Below are positions 7,958 through 13,948 of a stretch of DNA of 26,811 nucleotides, one piece after another. Within the stretch, counting starts at the first letter, position 1. Each line of letters opens with the position of its first letter. This DNA is from DASUZB01 sp035535495. Lineage in GTDB: Bacteria; Actinomycetota; CALGFH01. The DNA is taken from positions 1 to 26,811 of the forward strand of contig DATLQA010000246.1 of assembly GCA_035535495.1 (NCBI GenBank), read 5' to 3'. The translations under genes were made by a program, and so were the position numbers. The notes beneath the pieces are model-generated. The model made no database searches. It had not been told where the DNA came from and saw only the letters and a program-made list of their open reading frames with translations.

Positions 7958-7980
7958 TTGATTTTCAATCAATATTGACA
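7958..7980. promoter_or_regulatory. AT-rich overlapping palindromes in divergent spacer
   Basis: TTGATT-TTC-AATCAA (7958-7972) overlaps a perfect palindrome TCAATATTGA (7969-7978), which runs into a consensus -35 box TTGACA (7975-7980) reading toward the gene at 8036. This is a rare AT-rich island in very GC-rich DNA, and lies 23-45 bases upstream of the citrate synthase ATG on the other strand. It looks like an operator that could control both genes. The matching -10 for the plus strand is weak (CAACGT at 7999-8004). Confidence 0.6.
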
Positions 7981-8035
7981 AGCTCCGCGCCACGTCGGCA
8001 ACGTTGGTGCGTACCCCGCGACCCGGAGGCTTCCC

Positions 8036-9265
8036 ATGCCGCGCATCCACCTGCTCGACGTGACCAACCGCGACGGCGTCCAGACCGCCCGCGTCAACCT
8101 CTCCAAGTTCGGCAAGACGATGGTCAACTGGTACCTGGGCAGGCTCGGGATCCGGCAGTCCGAGGCCGGCTTCCCCGCCCTCTTCCACGAGGTCCCCTAC
8201 CTCCGCGCCAACCTGGCGCTCGCGGAGGCGGGCGCGTTCGGCGACCTCCGCCTCTCCGGCTGGCTCCGGGCTGTCCCCGGCGACGTCGAGCAGTCCATCC
8301 CGCTCGGCATGCGGCACCTGAACCTCTCCATCTCCACCTCCGACCAGATGATCACCAACAAGTTCAAGGGCCGGCTGGACCGGGCCGCGGTGATCAACGA
8401 GATGGTCAAGGCGACCCAGGCCGCCAGGCAGGCGGGGGTCCAGACCGTCGGCGTCAACGCCGAGGACGGCTCCCGCACCGACGACGGCTACCTCACCGAG
8501 TTCGCGCTGGCCGCCAAGGAGGCCGGCGCCGACCGGATCCGCTACTGCGACACCATCGGCGGCGAGTCCCCTGCCCACATCCGCGAGCGGTTCGCCCGCC
8601 TCGCCGCCGAGGTCGACCTGCCGATCGAGACCCACTGCCACAACGACCTCGGCATGGCGGTCGCCAACTCCGTCTCCGGTGCCCTGGGCGACCTCGACGC
8701 CGGCCAGGACGCCTGGGTCAACACCTGCGTCAACGGCATCGGCGAGCGGGCCGGCAACGCCGACCTGCTCAGCTGCATCCTTGCCTTCCGCCACAGCTTC
8801 GGCGTCGGCGACCGGGTCAAGCTGGCCGAGGAGGTCGACCTTACCTGGGCACGCCGCTTCGCCCTCTGGGCGGCCTACGCCTTCGGCCAGCCCATCCCCG
8901 TCAACCAGCCCGGCGTCGGCCGCAACGCCTTCGCCCACGAGTCCGGCATCCACGCCGACGGCGCCCTCAAGGACCGCCACAACTACGAGCTGTACGACGA
9001 CGACACCCTCGGGCCGTTCCCCCACGACCACGCCGCCACCGAGGGCCGGGTGGTGCTCGCCGGCGAGTACGGCGGCCGCGCCGGCTTCCAGCACGTGATG
9101 GACGCCCTCGGTCTGGAGGTCCAGGCCGACGAGCTGGAACTCACCTTCAAGCTGGTGCAGCTCTCCAACGCCGCCACCGGCCGGCCCCTCACCGACGACG
9201 AGCTCCGCCTGATCGCCACCTACCCCCACCAGCTCGCCCTGCTCTACCCCGGCTACCTCTCCTGA
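8036..9265 (+). CDS. HMG-lyase-like synthase: homocitrate / Re-citrate synthase-type
   Basis: A 409-residue TIM-barrel enzyme of the isopropylmalate/homocitrate synthase superfamily, with ATG at 8036 and a CGGAGG site seven bases upstream. Active-site motifs are visible: LLDVTNRDGVQ (Asp8 metal ligand, Arg12, Asp13), ETHCHNDLG (His200 and His202 as metal ligands), GIGERAGNADL, and the acyl-CoA-side motif HESGIHADGALK. It lacks the C-terminal LeuA regulatory domain, so leucine-type feedback is not expected. The opening DVTNRDGVQ instead of DTTLRDGEQ, with KTMVNWYL and QSEAGFP after it, reminds me of a subgroup that includes Re-citrate synthases and homocitrate synthase-like proteins; this is from memory and not tested. 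Reaction class: Claisen condensation of an acyl-CoA (most likely acetyl-CoA) with a 2-oxo acid. Neighbour and spacer are shared with a citrate synthase-fold gene, which suggests a link to citrate or 2-oxo acid metabolism. Confidence 0.85.
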   Translation: MPRIHLLDVTNRDGVQTARVNLSKFGKTMVNWYLGRLGIRQSEAGFPALFHEVPYLRANLALAEAGAFGDLRLSGWLRAVPGDVEQSIPLGMRHLNLSISTSDQMITNKFKGRLDRAAVINEMVKATQAARQAGVQTVGVNAEDGSRTDDGYLTEFALAAKEAGADRIRYCDTIGGESPAHIRERFARLAAEVDLPIETHCHNDLGMAVANSVSGALGDLDAGQDAWVNTCVNGIGERAGNADLLSCILAFRHSFGVGDRVKLAEEVDLTWARRFALWAAYAFGQPIPVNQPGVGRNAFAHESGIHADGALKDRHNYELYDDDTLGPFPHDHAATEGRVVLAGEYGGRAGFQHVMDALGLEVQADELELTFKLVQLSNAATGRPLTDDELRLIATYPHQLALLYPGYLS

Positions 9266-9331
9266 GGGCTGGCCGGCCGCCAGGGCCGGGCGCCAGGCGA
9301 CCCTCCGACCACCGAGCCCGTCCCGACGCTC

Positions 9332-9337
9332 TACAGT
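9332..9337 (+). promoter_or_regulatory. -10 box placed for a leaderless transcript
   Basis: TACAGT ends seven bases before the ATG at 9345, and no Shine-Dalgarno sequence is present. With normal -10 to start spacing, transcription would begin at or next to the A of the ATG, giving a leaderless mRNA. The -35 region is not convincing. Confidence 0.45.
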
Positions 9338-9344
9338 TGCGGGC

Positions 9345-10046
9345 ATGACCGAGCGACCCGTCCTGCGGCTGCGTGGGCTGCGACGGACCTACGGTGAGGT
9401 GGTCGCCCTCGACCAGCTCGACCTGGAGATCGCCCGCGGCGAGTGCGTCGCGCTGATCGGCCACAACGGTTCGGGCAAGACCACCACGCTGCGGCTGGTC
9501 GCCGGCCTGCTCGAGCCGACCGCGGGTGAGGTGATCGTCGCCGGGGACGACATCCGGCTGGACCGGTCGCGTGCCGCGCTCGCGTTCGTGCCGGACAACC
9601 CGCTGCTCTACGGCGACCTCACCGTCCGCGAGCACCTCGAGCTGATCGGCATCGCCCACGGGATGGGTGGCGGGCTCGACCAGCGCATCGCCGGCCTGCT
9701 CGACCAGCTGGACCTGTCCACCAGGCAGGAATTCCTGCCCGGCCAGCTCTCCCGCGGCATGCGCCAGAAGACCCAGCTCGCCTGCGCGCTGGTCAGGCCG
9801 TTCCAGGTGATCGTCCTGGACGAGCCCGTGGTCGGCCTCGACCCACCGTCGCAGCAGGCCCTGCACCAGCTGCTGCACCAGGCCAAGCAGGACGGTGCGG
9901 CGATCCTGCTCTCCACCCACCAGCTCCCCTTCGCCACCGGACTCGCCGACCGGGCGGTGATGCTGCACGAGGGCCGGGTCGTCGAGGAGGGCCCGTTCCA
10001 CGCGGTCCTCGGGAGTGCCGAGGCGGCTCGCCTGGGACTGCGATGA
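9345..10046 (+). CDS. ABC transporter ATP-binding protein
   Basis: A 233-residue single nucleotide-binding domain. Walker A is GHNGSGKTT (residues 39-47), the signature is LSRGMRQK, Walker B is VIVLDEP followed by the D-loop GLDP, and the H-loop is STHQ. The signature LSRGM and overall layout match ATPases of ABC-2-type exporters rather than importers. It would act on the cytoplasmic face with the membrane protein encoded next, whose ATG overlaps this gene's stop (ATGA, 10043-10046), showing translational coupling. The substrate is unknown. The start ATG has a -10-like box immediately upstream rather than a ribosome site, so it may be translated from a leaderless message. Confidence 0.93.
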   Translation: MTERPVLRLRGLRRTYGEVVALDQLDLEIARGECVALIGHNGSGKTTTLRLVAGLLEPTAGEVIVAGDDIRLDRSRAALAFVPDNPLLYGDLTVREHLELIGIAHGMGGGLDQRIAGLLDQLDLSTRQEFLPGQLSRGMRQKTQLACALVRPFQVIVLDEPVVGLDPPSQQALHQLLHQAKQDGAAILLSTHQLPFATGLADRAVMLHEGRVVEEGPFHAVLGSAEAARLGLR

Positions 10047-11644
10047 GCGTCCCCGCGGCACCGGCGCTGGCGTTCCTGCGCGCGCGCCGGCGCGCGCACC
10101 GCTCTCCACAGCAGCGCTCCGACCGCTTCACCGCCTTGTATACCCTCGGGCTGTACGCGGCGATCGGCCTGTGGATCGGCTTCCACGTGCTGCGGCAGAG
10201 CCCCGCCGTCGGCGGGTCGGCTGCCTGGCTGACCGGCGGCGGGCTCGCCCGTGCCGGCACAACGGCGCTGCTGCTCGGCCTGCTCGCCGCGGTCCGCTAC
10301 GCCACCTGGCAGGGCCCGGTGGTGTTCAGCAAGCCCGATGTGCACTTCCTGCTCGGCGCCCCGCTGCCACGCGCCGAGCTGGTCCGGGGTCGGCTCGTCC
10401 GCGGGCTGCTGTTCGGCGGCGGCCTCGGCGCGCTGCTCGGCCTCGGCGCGTTCGTACTGCTGGAGGCGGAACTCGGCGCGCCCGTGTCGCACCTGCTGGC
10501 CGCGGCGCTCCTTGGACCGGCCGCCTTCGGCGTGCTCGCCGCCGCGCTCGGATGGCTGGTCGAGTCGTCGGCGAGCAGGGCCAGGGGCCTCCTGCTCGCC
10601 AGCCCGCTGCTGCTCGCCGCCGCGGTGGCGGTGGGCCTCGGCGGCGCCGCCGCGACCAGCATCGCCCCCTGGTCCGGGCCCTGGGGATGGGCGCTCGGGC
10701 CGTTGCTCGCGGCGGCGGGCGGGCACAACCCCGGCTGGCCGATCCAGGCTGGGCTGCTGGCGGCCGGCACCCTCGCGACCGTGCTGGCGGGCTGGCGGGA
10801 GGCCGGGCGCATCACCGTCGAGCAGCTCGACCGCCGGGCCGGCATCCGCGCCGGCCTGGCCGCCAACCTGTTCACCGCCGACCTGCGCGGCGCCGCGCTG
10901 CTGCGGCGCAAGGCCGTGCGGGGGCTGCTCGGCACCAGGCGAGTGCGGCTGCGCCACCCACGACGGCGCTGGCTCGCCCTCCCCTGGCGCGACGCGCTCG
11001 GCCTGCTGCGCACACCGGGCCGGGCTGGGTGGGCGTTCGTGCTCTGCGGCGGCGGCGCGCTCGGCGCCGCCGCGGCGCCGGACCGAAAGGTCCTGGCCGC
11101 CGCCGCGATCGTGACCGCCTACCTCGGCGCGGCGCAGCTCCTGGAGCCGTTGCGCGCCGAGGCCGACCAGCCTGACGCGGGCCGCATGCTCCCCTGGCGC
11201 TGGGGGGACCTGATCCTGCTGCACACGGTCACGCCGATGGTGGCACTGACCGTGATCGGCCTGCTGGTGACCGCCCTGGCCGCGGCGCTCAGCCTGCTGG
11301 CGGGCGCCGCGCTCGGCATGGCGCTTGGCGCCTGCCCGCTGGTCGCCGCCGCCCTGGTGTGGAGCGCGGCCATCCCAGGGCAGCGCGGCCGCCTCGGCCC
11401 GGACCAGCTCATGACCGCGTCGCTCCTTGGCGAGGTCGGCGGTCCCTTGTACCTGCTGCGCTGGGCCGCCACCGGTCCGCTGGTGGCGCTGGTGGTCCTG
11501 TTGCCTCCCGCCCTCATGCTCCAGGGGGCCGCGGCCGGCTCCCCGCCGCGCACCCAGGCCACCGTGACCAACGCGCTCGTCTTCGTGGTGGTGGCGCTCG
11601 CCGTCGAGGTCGCCTGGCTCCGCAGCCGCCGCCCGCCGGCCTGA
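10043..11644 (+). CDS. Polytopic membrane protein, probable ABC-2-type permease partner
   Basis: A 533-residue, strongly hydrophobic protein with about ten or more predicted membrane segments (for example LYTLGLYAAIGLWIGF, GLARAGTTALLLGLLAAV, LLASPLLLAAAVAVGLGGAAA, MVALTVIGLLVTALAAALSLLAGAALGMALGA and ALVFVVVALAVEVAWL). Basic cytoplasmic loops contain AFLRARRRAHRSPQQR near the N-terminus and RRKAVRGLLGTRRVRLRHPRRR in the middle. It starts at an ATG overlapping the ATPase stop by four bases, so the two almost certainly form one complex. It resembles large actinobacterial integral membrane partners of ABC ATPases (the DUF6297-like type, from memory), but no motif specifies a substrate. No helix-turn-helix, kinase or immunity gene neighbours it. 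The gene ends 43 bp before the convergent aminotransferase gene. Confidence 0.8.
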   Translation: MSVPAAPALAFLRARRRAHRSPQQRSDRFTALYTLGLYAAIGLWIGFHVLRQSPAVGGSAAWLTGGGLARAGTTALLLGLLAAVRYATWQGPVVFSKPDVHFLLGAPLPRAELVRGRLVRGLLFGGGLGALLGLGAFVLLEAELGAPVSHLLAAALLGPAAFGVLAAALGWLVESSASRARGLLLASPLLLAAAVAVGLGGAAATSIAPWSGPWGWALGPLLAAAGGHNPGWPIQAGLLAAGTLATVLAGWREAGRITVEQLDRRAGIRAGLAANLFTADLRGAALLRRKAVRGLLGTRRVRLRHPRRRWLALPWRDALGLLRTPGRAGWAFVLCGGGALGAAAAPDRKVLAAAAIVTAYLGAAQLLEPLRAEADQPDAGRMLPWRWGDLILLHTVTPMVALTVIGLLVTALAAALSLLAGAALGMALGACPLVAAALVWSAAIPGQRGRLGPDQLMTASLLGEVGGPLYLLRWAATGPLVALVVLLPPALMLQGAAAGSPPRTQATVTNALVFVVVALAVEVAWLRSRRPPA

Positions 11645-11647
11645 CCC

Positions 11648-11668
11648 GCGGCCGGGTGCGCTGGCCGC
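11648..11668. terminator. Short hairpin between convergent genes
   Basis: GCGGCC (11648-11653) and GGCCGC (11663-11668) can form a 6-bp stem with a 9-base loop, just after the permease stop and before the stop of the convergent gene. It is weak and lacks a T-tract. Confidence 0.35.
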
Positions 11669-11687
11669 CCAAGCGGTCCGAGCCGGC

Positions 11688-13031
11688 CTACGCCAGCGCC
11701 CGCACGGCCCGCAGGGCCTGGTCGACCTGGGCCGGGGTGGTGACGATGCTGGGGCCGAGGCGGACCAGGGGATTGTCGTAGGGCGTGACGCTGGCCATCA
11801 CCTTGGCGTCGGCCAGGCGGCCGACCACCTCGCCGGGGCCGTAGCCCTCGACCTCGAAGCAGACGATCCCGGCGGACAGCTCCTCGCTCATCGGCGTGGC
11901 CAGGCGGACGTGGCGCATCGGGCGCAGCCCCTCCTTGAGCTGCGTGGCCTGGGCGCGGGTGCGATCCGCCACGCGCTGCTTGCCGATGGCCAGGTGGAAC
12001 CGGAACGCCTCGCCGAGCGCCCAGCGGTGCTCGAAGCTGTGGTAGCCGCCGGGGGTCATGGCGCCGCCGAACCCGCGCCCGGCGCGGCGGTCGAAGCTGG
12101 GGATGGTGGCGCCGACGGCGCTCCAGGCCGAACGGCGAGCCCAGAGCAGGCCGGTGCCGCGCGGGCCGAACAGCCACTTGTGGGTGCCAGCGGCCAGGAA
12201 GTCGCAGGCCAGCTCGGCCGGCTCGGCTGGCTCGATCCCGAGGCCGTGGACCCCGTCGACGCAGAGCAGCACCCGGTCGCCCGGGTCGCGGCCACGGTTG
12301 GCGTCGGCCAGGGCGTCGGCGATCGCCCGCACCGGCAGCTTCACGCCGGTGGAGGAGTGGACCCAGGTGACCGCCAGGGCGCGGGTGCTCGGGGTGAGCG
12401 CCTTCCGCACCCCCTCGACGATCTCTGTGGTGGAGGCGGTGTGCGGCTCGCGGTAGAGGCGGGCGCGGCGCCAGGTGGTCCCGTCGCGGCCGGCCCGCAG
12501 CCGCAGCGACTCGTGGGTCGAGTAGAAGTCGTGCTCGGTGGCGAGGATCTCCTGACCCGGCCGGAGGCGGAGGCCGCCGTAGAGCAGGCCGAGGCCCATG
12601 GTGGTCGAGTCGGTGAGGGCGATCTCGCCCTGCTCGGCGCCGAGGTAGGAGGCCGCGGCGGCGAGCACCTCGCCCTCCAGGCGGCGTTCCTGGCGGCGGA
12701 GGTAGTCCTCGGTGTTGGCGTCGAGGCCGCGGCGGTGGGCGTCGATCGCCTGGCGCACCGGGCGGGGGTGCGCGGCGAGGACGAACGCGGCGAAGTGGGC
12801 CCAGGCGGGGTCGAGGTCGAACTCGGCCCGCACCCCTTCCCAGTCGGCGAGGTTCGGCGCCCCGGCGGCCCGCTGGGCGGGGACCGGCCGGTCCGGCTCG
12901 CAGCCGGCCAGGCCGGCGACCGCACCAGCGCCCACCAGCCCGGTGCCGGCGATGAACTGCCTGCGAGCTATATTCAAACGGTCGGTGGCCCTGCGCCGCC
13001 AGATGCGCTGGCTTCCCTCGTCGCTCTTCAC
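11688..13031 (-). CDS. Tat-exported lipoprotein-like class V aminotransferase (isopenicillin N epimerase-like)
   Basis: A 447-residue protein from the GTG at 13031, with GAGGG six bases upstream; the frame is open further upstream to 13100, but without a ribosome site. Residues about 22-44 form a twin-arginine signal (ARRQFIAGTGLVGAGAVAG) ending in a lipobox-like LAGC (Cys44), so the enzyme is probably exported folded and perhaps lipid-anchored. The body is a PLP fold type I, class V domain: LTDSTTMGLGLLYGG for phosphate and ring contacts, LLCVDGVHGLG with the cofactor aspartate, and AAGTHKWLFGPRGTG with the Schiff-base lysine Lys285. Relatives include isopenicillin N epimerase-like proteins and cysteine desulfurase-fold enzymes; the real substrate is unknown. 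It is divergent from a nitroreductase and convergent with the ABC permease, so appears to be transcribed alone. Confidence 0.87.
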   Translation of the reverse strand: MKSDEGSQRIWRRRATDRLNIARRQFIAGTGLVGAGAVAGLAGCEPDRPVPAQRAAGAPNLADWEGVRAEFDLDPAWAHFAAFVLAAHPRPVRQAIDAHRRGLDANTEDYLRRQERRLEGEVLAAAASYLGAEQGEIALTDSTTMGLGLLYGGLRLRPGQEILATEHDFYSTHESLRLRAGRDGTTWRRARLYREPHTASTTEIVEGVRKALTPSTRALAVTWVHSSTGVKLPVRAIADALADANRGRDPGDRVLLCVDGVHGLGIEPAEPAELACDFLAAGTHKWLFGPRGTGLLWARRSAWSAVGATIPSFDRRAGRGFGGAMTPGGYHSFEHRWALGEAFRFHLAIGKQRVADRTRAQATQLKEGLRPMRHVRLATPMSEELSAGIVCFEVEGYGPGEVVGRLADAKVMASVTPYDNPLVRLGPSIVTTPAQVDQALRAVRALA

Positions 13032-13245
13032 AGGAACCCTCTGCGGTCTACTTCGCCGGTGGTCGCTCCTCAGTCCATCCAGCGCGCGGCTCCGGGCCAC
13101 CTCCCTAAGACCAGCCGCCGCCCCGAGTGCTCACCGCCGGACAGGCGCGGCAACGCCAGTGTGGGCGATGCCGGCGGCCGGCGCCATCGTCCCCGCGCCG
13201 GGTAGGGGGAAGATCGGCCGGGACATGGCCAGGGGAGGAGGAGGG

Positions 13246-13845
13246 ATGGAGTTCCGCGAGGTGGTGCGGCGGCGGCGCATGGTGCGGCGCTTCGACGGCC
13301 GGCCGCCGCCGCGCCAGCTGCTCGACGCGGTGCTCGAGAGCGCGCTGCACGCGCCATCGGCCGGGTTCGCCCAGGGCGTCGACCTGGTCGTGCTGGAAGG
13401 CGCCGAGCAGGTCGACTGGTTCTGGCGGGTCACCACCGACCCGGCACGCTGGTCGGAGCCGCTCGGCGGGCGGGCCGGGGCGCCGGTGGTGGTGCTGGTC
13501 CTGTCGGGCAAGCAGGCCTACCTCGACCGCTACGCCGAGCCGGACAAGGCCGGCCTCGGCCTGGACGCCGAGGCCGGCTGGCCGGTGGCCTACTGGGATC
13601 TGGACGCGGCCATGGCGGCGATGCTGCTGCTGCTGGCGGCGGTCGACGCCGGCCTCGGCGGCTGGTTCTTCGGCGTCTTCCACGGCGAGCAGCGGCTGTT
13701 CAGCGAGCTGGGCGTGCCTGCCGGCCACCGGCTGGTCGGCGCCGTCGCCCTCGGCCACCCGGCGCCGGGCGACCGGCCGACCGGATCGAGCGTGCGCCGC
13801 AGGCGGCGTACCTTTGACGAGGTCGTGCACCGCGGCCGCTGGTGA
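13246..13845 (+). CDS. Nitroreductase-family FMN oxidoreductase
   Basis: A 199-residue protein of the usual nitroreductase length. The N-terminus has the FMN phosphate-contact segment MEFREVVRRRRMVRRFDGRP, followed by LESALHAPSAGFAQGVDLVVLE, the helical bundle DLDAAMAAMLLLLAAVDAGLGGWFFGVF (typical position of the second flavin-binding region) and a C-terminal RRRRRTFDEVVHRGRW tail. The start is the ATG at 13246 after a run of GGAGGAGGAGGG; an ATG at 13225 (MARGGGGMEF) is a second option. Family role: NAD(P)H- or F420-dependent two-electron reduction of nitro compounds, quinones or other flavin substrates in the cytosol. It precedes the formate dehydrogenase genes by 103 bp on the same strand and could be co-transcribed, though a promoter-like sequence lies between. 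Confidence 0.87.
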   Translation: MEFREVVRRRRMVRRFDGRPPPRQLLDAVLESALHAPSAGFAQGVDLVVLEGAEQVDWFWRVTTDPARWSEPLGGRAGAPVVVLVLSGKQAYLDRYAEPDKAGLGLDAEAGWPVAYWDLDAAMAAMLLLLAAVDAGLGGWFFGVFHGEQRLFSELGVPAGHRLVGAVALGHPAPGDRPTGSSVRRRRRTFDEVVHRGRW

Positions 13846-13890
13846 TCATGGCCCGGCCGGAACGCCTGGGAAACCCGGGCCCGGAGGTGG

Positions 13891-13918
13891 TTTGCGGACG
13901 GCGCATCCGGTCTACCTT
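13891..13918 (+). promoter_or_regulatory. Candidate promoter of the formate dehydrogenase operon
   Basis: TTTGCG (13891-13896) and TACCTT (13913-13918) are separated by 16 bases and lie 30 bases upstream of the alpha-subunit ATG. The -10 fits TANNNT; the -35 match is partial. A GAAGGGGG ribosome site follows at about 13937-13944. Confidence 0.35.
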
Positions 13919-13948
13919 GGTGGGCGGGTGAGGCTCGAAGGGGGCGGT

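Noticed and set aside
7936..7968. TTG start at 7968 for the citrate synthase
   Set aside because: It lies inside the palindromic operator-like region and lacks a ribosome site; the ATG at 7935 has GGGAGGG at good spacing.
6227..9346. About 1040-codon open frame on the minus strand across the citrate synthase and synthase genes
   Set aside because: It spans three real genes in different frames, including antisense of the synthase at 8036, and gives a compositionally biased protein with no recognisable domain.
9345..11644. The first ABC pair as a novel defence or antibiotic-immunity system
   Set aside because: ATPase plus large membrane partner is a normal exporter arrangement, with no biosynthetic, nuclease or sensor gene attached.
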